Origin: Thunnus maccoyii
Lineage: Eukaryota > Chordata > Actinopteri > Scombriformes > Scombridae
Direction of reading: 5' to 3'
Assembly: GCF_910596095.1 (NCBI RefSeq)
Contig: NC_056537.1
Span: 3,696,574 to 3,760,573, forward strand
Length of the DNA: 64,000 nucleotides
Shown: one piece after another, positions 23,301 through 35,500 of the stretch
Position numbering within the stretch: position 1 is the stretch's first letter
How the letters are laid out: each line of letters begins with the position of its first letter
Made by a program: the position numbers and the translations under genes
The notes under the pieces: model-generated
What the model was told of the DNA's origin: nothing
Databases searched by the model: none
Seen by the model: only the letters and a program-made list of their open reading frames with translations

Positions 23301-23787
23301 ACTGAATCAAACAGAATTAAAACTGATGTCTCTTTTTCAGAAGTCAATCCTGTTCGACGGGGTGGAGATCCCCGTCCACCTCATCGGCGACACGTCGTTC
23401 CCCTTGAAGCCGTGGCTGATGAAAGGATACAGCCAGGAGCACCAGCTGTCTCTGGAGCAGCGTCGTTTCACCTACACGCTCACCTCCGCTCACTCGGTGG
23501 TCGACACGGCTTTCACTCAGCTGAAAGGACGATGGAGGTGCCTGCTGAAAAAGACCGACATCGACATCTCGATGATGCCGAGAGTCGTCGCCGCGTGCTG
23601 CGTTTTACACAACATCTGTGAACATCAGGACGACTGTTTCCTTCCTGAGTGGAACGCTGAGATTGCGCCTCCTGCTAATCATTTAATACAGCCTGACACA
23701 GAACCATATGATGGAGACGCGTACTGCACTGCTGAGGTCATCAGAGACACAATTACTTATAACCTGTTGACTATACTGGACTACTGA
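17365..23787 (+). CDS. Harbinger-transposase-derived protein (HARBI1-like)
   Basis: Three exons with consensus junctions, 17365-18143, 22353-22470 and 23341-23787, join in frame to about 447 residues. An Arg-rich N-terminus (45-68) precedes a helix-turn-helix (about 160-188, EYRSIANMFGVGIATVCIIV) and a DDE-type nuclease fold (about 215-400) with GTHIPI, CFTDVYAGWPGS, IGDTSFPLKPWLMKGYS and LKGRWRCLLKK. Family members are Harbinger transposases, or the host nuclease HARBI1 working with a Myb-like partner. Here the three catalytic positions differ: Gly224 where Asp is usual (GAIDGTH), Ser274 where Asp is usual (HDARV), and Asp354 where Glu is usual (VVExxF). The frame is intact, exons are GC-rich against AT-rich introns, and no terminal repeats were seen. 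This fits a domesticated protein; a young inactive copy is the alternative. The nearest polyadenylation signal is at 24590. Confidence 0.88.
18246..18884. mobile_element. Fold-back MITE, copy 1 (in intron 1)
   Basis: The whole element of about 640 bp is nearly palindromic. The left arm starts TTCACAATTTTTCAAGTG and the right arm ends ACTTGAAAAAGTGTGAACC. Paired inner motifs are CAACAGTCAGG / CCTGACTGTTG, ATTCCTCCTGTTTATACTG / CAGTATGAACAGGAGGAAT and AGTCTTTTTAG / CTAAAAAGACT. Non-coding; open frames in it are palindrome by-products. Other copies lie at 25232, 27627, 36921, 38540 and 44050. Confidence 0.88.
19312..20790 (+). pseudogene. Relic of a transposase-like RNase H-fold gene
   Basis: Exon-like blocks lie inside intron 1 of the Harbinger-derived gene. 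19312-19545, between a TTTGTAG acceptor and a GTAAGT donor, is open and reads DGRTDSPGFCAQYCTYSARG to EVCTDAQLQISALF, with Asp residues placed like the first two catalytic acids of a transposase fold. About 19717-19800 holds a frame-broken block reading LGKKIHAAS. About 20410-20576 reads WIDLLYYVTGEHEW, a frame change, then EEDEDRKWIEKGSVAHLAL. 20696-20780 reads STAELESFHNHILMYASQRI. Order and motifs match an abundant fish and invertebrate family of uncharacterised transposase-like proteins known to me only from memory. I do not assign a superfamily. Confidence 0.55.
20840..21440. other. Non-coding intronic DNA
   Basis: AT-rich, with no supported gene. The frame at 20884-21114 has no recognised features. 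Confidence 0.35.
21480..21910 (-). pseudogene. Possible minus-strand coding relic
   Basis: Minus-strand DNA with higher GC content reads in broken frames as ILQVGVLRLARRMWNNIRAV, ADLLDAGQDTRQFVA, a stop, then YGTLGPGHRVVIPSCCVW. The last part resembles the cysteine-rich C-terminal module seen in P2X7-like and related fish transposon-like proteins (IPSC.VWRIR type). It probably belongs to the same mobile family as 19312-20790 but lies on the other strand. The assignment is weak. Confidence 0.35.
22690..23110. repeat. Abundant teleost dispersed repeat (in intron 2)
   Basis: The sequence around GGCAGGATGTTCTAGAGCCT, AGTGGAAGCCAGTGTAAA, AGCTGAGTTCTGTACT and TTGCAGTAATCCAGAAGTGA is typical of a high-copy fish repeat of the kind seen 3' of many non-LTR-derived sequences. 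Non-coding. A related type lies at 53145-53835. Confidence 0.6.
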
Positions 23788-24615
23788 ACCCAAAGACTAC
23801 TCAACCAAAGATTAAGTTTTTAAAACTTTGTTAAAGCCTGCAGGGGAAAAGTGACAGCAGCTCAGTAAAGATCCAGATAAATACTCATTATTCCAACAGC
23901 GTTGAGGTTTGGCTGTAGAGATGTAAAAGTAAAACAGAGTTGTGAAGTGTGAGGAGGTATTTGAGGCGCACCTGGTTCGAGCCATAAAAGTCTCCTACAT
24001 TTTTTTCAAATGACTCACAGTTCTCGTTCTTTTACAGTTTAGATCAACATGAAACTCTCCTGATTGAATTATCAAACAGAAGATGGACAACTATGTTAGA
24101 AAATACCTGGTTCTTTGATAAAAATAAAAAGAAAGTCGGAGCTACAAGCCTGTGGACGTAAAAACCAAAGGGGAGAAGTCAACTACGACTCCCAAGATGC
24201 ATTTCAGCAAGAAACATCCAATCACAGAGCTTAAAATTCAGGATCAATTTTGAATAAATTCAGTGACCATGGTGATGTGTTTTCCTTGCAAATTCAACAA
24301 TGAAGCGTTTTGAATTCATACCTCCGACTGACCTCTTCTCCATAGCAACAGCAGCTGAGGTTCATGGGTACTGTAGTATTTAGAGCCTTCCACCAAACTG
24401 ACAGAAGAAGCCTGATTTCTCAGAAAGTAATATTTGTAAATGTAAATAATTAAAACAGATGCTCAGAACAGAAACATGTATGATGGTTACAATAGCCAGG
24501 AGAGTCCTGAGTTTGTAAAGAAACATTTGAATTTATATAACAGAATGTGTAAAAACACAGCTCCTCACACTTCACTTCTCTAACTCTGGAATAAAGAGCT
24601 TTAACTTGAGTATCA
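23788..24615 (+). other. 3' untranslated region of the Harbinger-derived gene
   Basis: Runs from the TGA at 23785-23787 to a consensus AATAAA at 24590-24595, with cleavage expected near 24610. No other gene is seen. The end is inferred only from the signal. Confidence 0.45.
24590..24595 (+). terminator. Polyadenylation signal AATAAA
   Basis: Consensus hexamer 0.8 kb after the stop codon of the Harbinger-derived gene. It is the best candidate 3' end signal seen in this interval. Confidence 0.45.
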
Positions 24616-25009
24616 TGGAAAACAAGATTTGTCTGTTGTTTGTTTAAATGTTGTTTTTTCTCTGATGAAACTGTACTGTTCGCAGACAGTCACATCACCG
24701 ATATTTCCATTAACAGTCAATCTGTTGATTTTTTTTTTCTGATTTATCATTTAACTTTGCAAACGCTCCCGCTTAAGCCACAGAAGACTTTACACAAGTT
24801 AACTCAAATTCATGTGTAAAATAGGTGGAGAGGCTGTTTTATATTCTATTGATTGTTTCAGCTTTAACATTTAAAGAGTTTTAAAGTCAGGTTAGTTGTT
24901 TAAAATCTAAAACATTATGCTTCATTCAATCAAGATGAAAATATGTAGTTGTAAGAATGTTACAAAAATCCATGTGTGAAACAGAAAATTAGTCAATTTA
25001 ATTGATTTA

Positions 25010-25150
25010 GTGCTGCAGATGATGATTCTATTAATTATCAGTCTGTTTTCTTGATTAATCGATTAATTGTTTGGTCCATAAAATGGTCTTAAATACCCAG
25101 TTAAGATATTCAAATGTCTTGTTTTGTCTGACAAATAATCCGTAACCCAA
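25010..25150. mobile_element. hAT-type MITE fragment
   Basis: Diverged partial copy of the 7559-7778 element (CTTGATTAATCGATTAATTG, TTGGTCCATAAAATGG). Confidence 0.6.
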
Positions 25151-25231
25151 ACATATTCTGTTATTGTTATTTATAGTCACATTTACGAGGCTAGAACCAG
25201 AGAATGTCTCTTAATTACTGCTATTTTTACT

Positions 25232-25894
25232 TCAAAGACAGGTTCACAATTTTTCAAGTGTGTCTTAAAACAACAGTCAGGTGTCCATATGAACAGTGAA
25301 AGAGGTTTTCCTCGCTGTAATGATTCCTCCTGTTCATACTGGATATTAAAAGATCCCCTTTAAATGTGCTTTCAATGCAAGTGATGGAGGCTAAAATCCA
25401 CAATGTGTCCACACAGTCATTTAGTTCAGAAATGCATTTAAAAGTCTCTGTGAAGCTTATATGAAGCTTTAGCGGTCTGAGTTAGTCATATCAAGTGGAT
25501 ATCTGACACATTTAGTCTTTTTAGCATCAAATTCCCTCTTTGTGTTTCCTCGGACAGTGTTTCCCTGTTAAGCTGCGGTGGAAGTATAGTAACAAAAAGA
25601 GGAACTTTGGCACTAAAAAGACTGTAACGTTGAAAGATATCTACTTGATTTGACTCATTTGAACGCTGAAGCTTCATATTAGCTTCAAATTAACTTTTAA
25701 ATACATTTTTGCACAAAAGGAGGACTGTGGATGTCCCCCATCGCTTCCATTGTAAGGTCATTATGAAGGGATCTTCTAATGGTCCGTATGAACAGGAGAA
25801 ATGATTACAGCAAGAAAAACATGTTTCAATGTACATGTTGGCACCTGACGGTTGTTTTGTGACAGACTGGAAAAATTGTGATCCGTCCTTAAAG
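25232..25894. mobile_element. Fold-back MITE, copy 2
   Basis: Full-length copy of the fold-back element, close to copy 1 along its whole length (for example the centre GTTAAGCTGCGGTGGAAGTA). It lies just upstream of rbl2. Its right arm is also part of the segment duplicated into rbl2 intron 1. Confidence 0.88.
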
Positions 25895-26548
25895 TTAAAG
25901 GTCTCAATACTTCTTCCACTGCTGGACATGTACGTAGTTTTAAGTAAGTTGGCAGTGTTCCTCGGTTTCATAAAGGTTCAGAAAAGGAAGCTGTAAGTTA
26001 CGTGTTTACAGGGCTGACTTTACGACGGGGCGCAGCCGAAAACTGGATTTAAAACTTAAAAAGTTTGACAAAGCTGTGTCAACAACGATATTTAAAGAAG
26101 GTTTAAAGCTTCTTCGGATGGTTGTCCTGCTAAACTACCGTGATAATTGAAAACAAAAACAACCGGAAGTAGTAGTATTTGGACTGACGGTCGACCCACC
26201 CATTCATGCTCAACTACGCAGGTTTAGTGGGCTGGGGTAAGATACGCCGTTTTTGGTATTCTCTAACTAAAACACGCCCATAAATGACGTTAGACGTTAT
26301 CGCTCGTGTCTCTCCGTACGTCCGCAGCGCAGCGGCCACGCAGCGTAGTAGCTGTCAGTCAAAGGACATTTAAATGGCCACACTGTACAGCGCCGTATAC
26401 CTTGCAGCGCGATAATAACACAGTTACGATTATATTTTGGGTGCAAGCAGCGTAAATAGCGTCTGTTTGTGTTGTCGGCGTTTCTCTCTTTAATCTGAAT
26501 CCGCTTTTTATCCGCCAAGTTTGTTCAGAAAGACACCTCCTGAAAAAA
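25895..26548 (+). promoter_or_regulatory. rbl2 5' flank and putative promoter
   Basis: GC- and CpG-richer than the surroundings, especially 26180-26460 (GCAGCGCAGCGGCCACGCAG). An ETS/GABP-type ACCGGAAGT lies at 26162-26170, and a TTTAAAT resembling a cell-cycle CHR element near 26370. No TATA box is at an expected place, as is usual for pocket-protein promoters. The transcription start is not fixed. 25700-26195 recurs at 27627-28115 in intron 1. Confidence 0.55.
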
Positions 26549-29500
26549 ATGAGCGACGAGGACGACTTTTTACAAAAAGCCCGAGCCGGGTTTGAAGAGC
26601 TCTGTCGAGGTTTGAATATGGACGAAGAGGCGAGTAATGAGGCATGGAAGACCTATGAAAACATCAGCAGGAATTTTACACTAGAGGTAAAAACGACAAT
26701 TCATCTATTACATTCAGTTTTTACGTATTTGCCGTTGCTCTAACGTCTCTGCTTCTCGGTGTAGCTTTCAGCCAGTGTCCATGTTTACTGTAACGTTACA
26801 GCTAGCTAGATTAATCCATTAACTTCACAAATTTAACCTCAGTCCATTTTCTGTCTTTTTATTTTTATAGTGGGATAAAAATGAGAAATCGAGAATTTAT
26901 TCGAATGACTTCTTGAACCAATTAAACCTCTTAAAGCCATAATATCCCAGCGTAACGGGTATTAATGTGATGCTAGCTTTCAATAAACGGTTACTGCAAT
27001 GCTAAACACAAACATCCTCCTAATTTAAAGCAAACATTTATAATGTTACGATATTACATGGTAATACATAATACTGTGTGGATAAGCAGGAAGCCACTAG
27101 AGGGGAGGATTTCCAGCATGGCTAAGTGTAACACAATACAGCAGACTGACCGATGATTAATGACACAACCTGCTTATTAAATAAACTGAAAGGTTTTGAG
27201 ATACTTGTACTTCACTTGAGTATTTCCATGTGATGCTACTTTATACTTCCACTCCACTACATTTCAGAGGGATTAATTGTACTTTCTACTCCAATACATT
27301 TATTTGACAACTTTTCAGATGCAGATTTGACACAATGGATAATATAACAAGCTTTTAAAATACAACACATTGTTAAAGATGAAACCAGTGGTTTCCAACC
27401 TTTTTGGCTTTTGACGTCTTACAAAAAGCAGTGTGTAGTCGGGGTCACATTTCACATGTCTATGAGTTGTTAACAGCTCCACCAAATAGTGATTTTTCCC
27501 TCTAAACTTCTCACATGCTTTTATTTCAATAAATGTTCAAATGATCCAATATTTCAGCAAAAAATCAAAGATTAGAGAAAAAGTCAAAAAACTGAAAACA
27601 GATTTGTGTATCAGAACTTTGTTTTTGCACAGAAGGAGGACTGTGGATTTTGTGCCCATCACTTACACTGTAAGAGCATTATGAAGGGATCTTCTAATCA
27701 CCAATATGAACAGGAGGAATAATCACAGCAAGAAAAATATGTTTCAATGTTCATTTAAGCACCTGACTGTTGTTTTAAGACAGACTTGAAAAAGTGTGAC
27801 CCGTCCTTTAAGTAAAAGATCTCAATACTTCTTCCACTGCTGGGCATATACGTAGGTTTAAGTAAGTTGGCAGGTTCCTCGGTTACATTAAGGTTCAGAA
27901 AAGGAAGCTGTACATGTTTACAGGGCTGACTATACAACAAGGCACAGCCCAAAACTGAATTAAAACTTAAAGTGTTTTACAAATCTGTGTCAACGACGAT
28001 ATTGCTGAAAATTTTTAGACGATTTAGAGCTTCTTTAGGTGTCTGACCTGCTAAACTACTATGATAACTGACAACAAAAACAACCGGAAGTCGTAGTATT
28101 TGGACTGACAGTCGTCCTCTCCCATTAATCATCTCACGACCCCTCAGATTTATCTGCTGACCCTTTGGAGGGGCCCGACCCCTAGGTTGGGAACCACTGG
28201 ACTAAACTAGCTAACTGTATATAAAGTAGTGTAAACTAGCTCCACCTCCAGCAGCTACTACAGTAACATGCTGCTCTAACACTGATGCTTCACTATTAAT
28301 AATCTAATGATGTCATATATAATAATATATCAGTCAGAGGAACCAAACCACTACTTTTACTGCAATACTTTAACTACATCAAGCTCATAATACTTATGTA
28401 CTTTTACTGCAATACTTTAACTACATCAAGCTCATAATACTTATGTACTTTTATTTAAGTAGGATCTTTAATGCAGGACTTTTACTTGTAATGGAGTATT
28501 TTTACTTTGTTGTATTGCAACTTTTACTAAAGTAAAGGATCTGAGTACTTCATACTTCTAGCATACTTACAATTTTTATATATGACATATACATGTACAT
28601 ACAAATAGGACAAACAAAAAACTGTTGGTAGAAGGTACTTACTGTATACTACTGAGTTTTTCCATGTAATGCTACTGAATACTCCTACTGCACTACATTT
28701 CAGAGGCAAGTATTGTACTTTTTTCTGCACTATATTTATTTGACTGCTGTTACTTTGCAGATTAAAATTTTACATACAAAACATACATCAGTTTATAAAA
28801 TATACTGCACTACATACAAGCATTTTTCTGCATAATGAGTACTTTTACTTTTGATGCTGTAAGTATATTGTGCTCTGATAATATTTATGTAATTTTACTT
28901 GAGTGACATTTTCAATGCAGGACTTTTACTTGTAACGGAGTATTTTTATATTGCAGTATTGCTACTTTTACTCAGTGATGGAAGAAGTACTCAGATCGTT
29001 TTCACCGCAGTGTAGAAAAACTGTCTTACAAGTAGGCCTAAAAGTCATGCAATCAAACTTTTACTTGAGTAAAATTAAAAAAAAATAAAAATAAAAAAAA
29101 GATTAAAGATTAGAACCAATATATACTTTAAGTAACAGAAGTAAAAAGTACTCAGTATGCAGAATGGCCCATTTAAGAATCATATATACTATATTACCGG
29201 AGTATAATTATTAATGTATTAATGTTTATGCACTTGAAGGATTAATAAAGTCTTATCTAAACCTGTAATAATACATCATACTCCATTTGTTGGTCATATT
29301 TTGTATTATTAACTAGTACCTCTAGCTGTCAAATAAATGGAGTGGAGTAAAAAGTACAATATTTCCCTCTGAAATGTAGTGAAGTAGAAGTATAAAGCAG
29401 CAAAAAACACTCCAATGCAGTACAGGTACTTGAGTAAATGTACTCAGTTACTTCAGTAGTAGAAGATTAACCTCATCTGACCTCCTCACACTCTTCTCTT

Positions 29501-32500
29501 TTATCCCTTCCTGCTCTGGCTCTACTGATCTCCTCCTCTATTCCTCCCTGTCTTTTTCTCTTCTCCCTCCACCACTTTCTCATCTTCCTCCTTCTCCCCT
29601 TCCTCTCTTTTTGTGACCCTCATCTCACTTTTCTCTCCCCTTCACTGTGATTCACTCTCTCTCGCTCCGTGTGCAGGGCAGCGAGCTGCACTGGCTGGCC
29701 TGTGCGCTCTACGTGGCCTGCAGATCCTCGGTGCCGACGGTGGGGAAAGGCACCGCAGAGGGGAACTACGTCTCTCTGACCAGAATCCTACGCTGCTCAG
29801 AAATGAGGTAGGACCATAATGCACCTGTGCACTCAACCGCAGGTCTGTCTGCACCACTGTAATCATGTATGACCTAGGAATGTGTGATATGACGATATAT
29901 ACGATAGAAAAACATCTATCGTTTCATATTATGCTCTATCGTTTATGATGTTGTGACGCAAATCGCACTCTTTATCGCAGTATTTTTCATCATTTGGAGT
30001 CCATCTTTTGCACAGATTACATTGATAAATAACTCCTCTTGACTTTTTACTTGGGAAGCTTTTATTACACTTACAGTAACACAACGATTTTAGCTGTCGT
30101 CAACTCTGCAGCTCTCCACCGCCGTCTGTCTCTCCTCTGCTACGCTGCACACACACGGAGGGCTCAGCCCCACCCGCACAGAGAAGGAGAGAAGCAATGA
30201 GACAGCAACCATAAATGATAGCAAAACACAGTAGAGACTGTTTTTTTCTGTTTTTTACCAAACTTATGTGCACTAATTTAATTTCAGCTCAGTGTGAGAG
30301 TCTCTGCAGCGTTTTGCTGTCATTCATGGTCGTGCTTCTCTCCTCCGCTCGCTGTGGTTCACCGCAGGCGAGGCTGAGCTGAACACACAGGAGAGACAGT
30401 GAACCAGTTGAAGTACTCGAGTCGAGCCATGAAGAGTAATTTAATTAAATCTGTGCAAAGGATGGACAGACACTGGGGGGGGGTGTGCTGTATCGGGATA
30501 GGTATTGTTATCAGGATATGAAATTACTCATATTTGGAAATGAGATTTTGGTCATACCCCCAGCCCTAGTGTGACCAAAAAATAAATATACATTACTCTG
30601 AAAAAAGAAGAGGAAAGGCCGACCCTGTGTCTGTGTCTGAGCTAAATATAAAGACAGACATTACTGATGAAAATAAGATAGTGAGATGAATAGATTGGAC
30701 ACCATTAAGGTACATACAAAACTGCAAATACCAATTATTTTCATTATCGATTTATCTGCAGATTATTTTCTCATTTTGTCTATAAAATGCTAAAAAATTG
30801 AAAAATGTCAGTTATAAGCTGGTTTCATCTTCAAATGTTTTGTTTTGTCCAATCAACGGTCTAAAATCCTCACATTTCAGAAGCTGCAACCAGATAATAT
30901 TTTGTAATTTTTGCTTTAAAGTAACTAAAACAGTTCTTAGATTAATAAAATAGTTGCAATTAATTATGTGTCGATCAATAATCATTGAATTGACTAATTG
31001 TTGCAGCTCTACTGCAAACACCCACTCCTGACATACCGTTAAAACTGTAGAGGATAAAAACACAAAAAGGCTTAAAGCTTATTTCCATTGTGCTCCTCAT
31101 TGTAAAGAGGAAAGAAGAAGAGATGACAGATCTTAAAGTTCAGCAACACAGATGAAAGACAGAATAAAAAAACATAAAGCAAAACAAAAGCTGAGGCTGT
31201 TGCTTCACACATCCTGCAGCACTGCTCCAGAGATCTACAGCAGTATATAAACAGCTATTTATGTCGGGGGTCCACAGTTCTTGAAAGGTCTTAAAAAGCA
31301 TTGAATTCAGTTCCCTCAATAGAAAAAGTCCTTAGAATGTATTAAAGTCTTAAATGTCTTGTGCAGGTGTTGAATATTGTCTCTTTCCTGCTGTAGACAG
31401 TAACATTAGTTTATGTTGCATGTTGTTGCATTTTCCATTTTCCGGCTGTCGGGAGACGTTTACATCTATAAACTACAAGCGAGTCTGTGCTGCAGGAAGC
31501 CGTTCAATCCTTTCTTGTGGAGCTTCAGTCGGCACCATCAGACCTGTAGAAACACTACTGCTAGCTGCAGTAACGAGGAAGATCACCCACTCACTATACA
31601 CAAGAAGAGAGTTTAGAGAAAAAACTACAATTATTATATTTTCATTGCTTAATCCATCCATCTGTTATTCTGTTGCTTATCTGGGTCCAGGTCGCATTAA
31701 TTTAATTGATTGTATCATTAGAAATTATTATGATACACTGCTGGGAAGTACTGAAAACATGTTATATAACAATAAATGATTGTGGGTCATATCATGAAAT
31801 TACTAAATTACATTCTGTGCTTTTAAAAAGTCTTAAATCTACGTCGGTGAACCTGTAGAAACAACCTGTAGAAACACTGTATATAGTAAACTAGCCTAAT
31901 ATAGTATCAGCTGTATCCTGATATGATGTATTAAACCTGTTAAAGATGGTGTTTTGCATGTTTGACTAGTTTTTGGGATAGTTGCATCACATTGGACTAA
32001 CAATTAAAATCTTAAATTCTGCAAAACTATTTGCAAGACATTCATCAAAAATACCTTTTTGTTCCCATCGTTTTTCTAAAGAGCTGAAATAATAAGTCGA
32101 TTAATGGATCAACAGAATATTAATCTGCAACTGTGCAACTTGAAACTTGACACTATGGTCATCAACCAGCCTGTATATTGCAGTTTTGTTGAGTTTAGCA
32201 TAAGAAATAACAGTAAACAATAAGCAGTTTAAACATAAGAAGGTTGTTCAAAGTTGAAGACAGTTGACTGGAAGATCACTTTAAATGCAGCTGTGTCTCA
32301 TTCATAAATTTTTCCTGATAAAATTGATCAAAATTGATTGATTTCTTGGAGTACAAGAACTTTGTAGGTAGTGTTATCTGCAAGGTGTTAACAGTTTAAT
32401 TAATTTTTAAATGGCAGCACATAATAACAGTTATACTGGGCTCTAACAGGCCACTTAATGACAGTAATGGAAATGGTTGTTGGTATTAATACCATCAGAA

Positions 32501-35500
32501 TGTTTCACCGCAGCGTATATAGTGGAAACGGTTTACCGGCACATCTCTATTGTGTATATTACTTCCTCGCTGATTAGTCAGACGTACAAACCACTGCCAG
32601 TGTTGAGTCATTTTCTCGGTGTAATTCTTCGCTGTTCCTCCGTTGCAGCCTGATCGAGTTTTTTAATAAGATGAAGAAGTGGCAGGACATGGCCAACCTG
32701 CCTCAGGACTTCCGTCAGGGCACCGAGAAGCTGGAGAGAAACTTCACGGTGTCGGCCGTCATCTTCAAGAAGTACGTTCCCATCTTTAAAGCCATCTTCA
32801 AAGCCCCGTCAGAGGAGCCGCCACGTGTCCACCGCAGCCGCAAACAGAGGTACGAGTCCGTCCACGATCGTGACCTTGATTGACTGAGAACACACAGGAA
32901 ATGATTTCTAATTTATCAGTTCTCATCAATCACCTACTTGTGGCCCACAACAGACAGTAGGTTGGCTTTGTGACAGCTAAGTGAGTCTTAATCTCAGTGT
33001 GGAGATGAAATGGAAACACATTCTTAGTTTCCTCAAGTTACAGGTGAGGATTTTCTCTTTTGCATCTCTGTTTACATCACACACAGCAACAGCAGCAGGA
33101 TTTCTGAGCCTCCAAACAAGCATTTCTGGTCTTTTTTTATTCTATTTTGACAGGACAGTTGAATACTTATGAATTTGTATCCATGTAATACATATATGAT
33201 TAATTAATAGATGCATTGTAATCATTTCAGGGTCGGTAGCTGGCCTCATTTAATTCATTTCCCTCCTGTCTTTGTTTTCTAGACGACATCCGTGCACCGT
33301 GACCGAGGTCTTCAACTTCTGCTGGGTTTTGTTTGTCCACGCTAAAGGTAAAGACTCACAGTAGAGTTACCTGCACTCTCAACTTTGATGCAAAGACAAA
33401 CAGAGGTTCGTGTCAAATAAGCGGGATCCTATTAGAGAGGCTTTAACATGAAAACACTGATCAAACACAGCTTTAAAGGGAGGGGTGATTCATCCAACGG
33501 TCCCAACGAACATAAGAGGCCAGCAAACAGAGCAGGGATCAACATGTGGCTGCTAAAGTAGAGAGAATATAACGAACATACACTTCTTCACTTCTGTCGA
33601 TCTGAGATACGTTTACATAACAAAAACCCAACAAGACTGGATCTGTAACATTACTAACACACAAATCTGAATTTAATCCCGTCAGATTAACGTTTAAAGA
33701 CCTTTAAAGTTAAGCATTGTACTCCTATAACATCCTATAACTCCTATAACAAATTTTCAATTTGTGCCTAAAAAGTCCTGAATGGAAACTGAAGCTGGAA
33801 ATTTAAAAGAAATATCGAAATATCTTTTAAAAAAAAGTTTTTGTTGTCTGAGGTGTAAAAGTTGATCTGTGGATAAAAAGAAGATGTAAACAGACTCAGT
33901 GAATAAATGATGATGTACGTGAATCATGTGACTGAAGAGACCAAAACATCAGATGTGTGTGGAGTGATGAGGATGACTTCCTCAAATTAATACATGAATA
34001 TTTCCATCACATTTTCCACATGGTTTTCCATCGTTTGAGCTTTGACTGCCGCTCTCTGCAACGGTTTAATGGCGCCGACTGGAGAATCAGCGCCACCAGC
34101 TGTTTATCTCCTAATATTCACACAACAGTAGTGGATGGAAACAAACATTCACAACATTTTCTTTTGATCGTTTTGTGGAAATTCAGTTCAAATTTGAGCT
34201 GCGTTTAGATGACTACACATTCTTCTTCCTTGTCAAAACCTGGTGTTAACATTACCCACAATGCAACTGGAGATTGGGGTGGGTTATGCTAGTAGCGGCT
34301 AATGTAGCCTGGAGCTGCTAGCCTCGAGCAGAGACGAGAAGCGGGCTACACCTCTGGGGTTTTTTTGGTTTTTTTCATTTTACAACTTGTAGTCTTCAGC
34401 CCCAGCCGATGCTGATGAGTGACATCATCAGTGATGTCATCAGTTCCCTCTAGAGACACAGAAGGCTTTATGCTACTTTTGACTCATACAACACCAGGAA
34501 ACACACACTGAGGTGGAAAATCGGCGTTCAGAGTTCACCTCTAAAGCAGAGAGAACGTGACAGACTAATACAATACAGATCTGAGGGCGAGCACAGACTT
34601 GTCAGCATCAGCGGGACGTCGCCACGCTGCCGCTCGACCCTTTATTTCCTCCTCCATGGAGATTATGTTTTCACCGGTGTTACTTGGCGACTTTGTTTGT
34701 CTGAACAGGTTTCATGAAAGTTTCTTTGGACAGATTTGGACAGTTTGGCTCCCCAAGTGCCTCGCTCTGAGGTATTAACTGAGGGGAAAATTGTAGTACT
34801 CATTCACTTTCCCTGCCCTCATCTGACATTCCTTCTAATAAAAAACTGCTGGCTCAATCCTTCTGAAGCCCCTGTAATACACACACTCACTTCAGTGGGT
34901 ATCAGATGTCTTGACAACTAAAGCGGCCGGTTTGGACCTGCCTCTCTAGATTTGGCAGTAATACCGGTGTGGTTTGCTTTGCCAACTTAGCCTGAAGACA
35001 TGATTAAACAATCATGTGGTGTCATGTTTTTTCTTTGTTTCTATATCTTCTTGTTCAGGGAACTTCCCCATGATCAGTGATGACCTGGTGAACTCATATC
35101 ATCTGCTGCTATGTGCTCTCGACCTCGTCTTCACCAACGCGCTGCTGTGCAACGCCAGGAAAGATCTGCTCAACCCAAACTTTAAAGGTACCGCACTCTG
35201 TACTGCTGCATCCTCCTGAAATATCCCCTCAGGCTCCCTGGGACGTAGAAAAGACTGTCTGTGTATGTTGAGATTTGCAGCAAGAATAGACGTCTGCACG
35301 CTTGCAAAAACGTCTTTCTGCTCTAAAATATTCCTATTCAGATGCATATGTGTAGCTACATTTTTAAGTTTTTGATCACGTGTGTGCTCTTTCAAAATGA
35401 TGCTCAATCATACACTTTGCTCCTTTCTCGTCTTCAAACCCGCTGCCCTTATTCACACCTGCAGCAAGTGATGATTTGGCCACTTGGGGGCAGCAGAAAC

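Noticed and set aside
30721-31018. Perfect 8-bp ACTGCAAA on both sides of a hAT-type MITE, looking like a target-site duplication.
   Set aside because: The left copy aligns with the mutated family terminus (AGGGCTGCAAC becoming AAAACTGCAAA), so it is inside the element. The match is coincidental.
31354-31779. 141-codon open frame in rbl2 intron 2.
   Set aside because: No homology recognised, and start and end lie in ordinary intron sequence.
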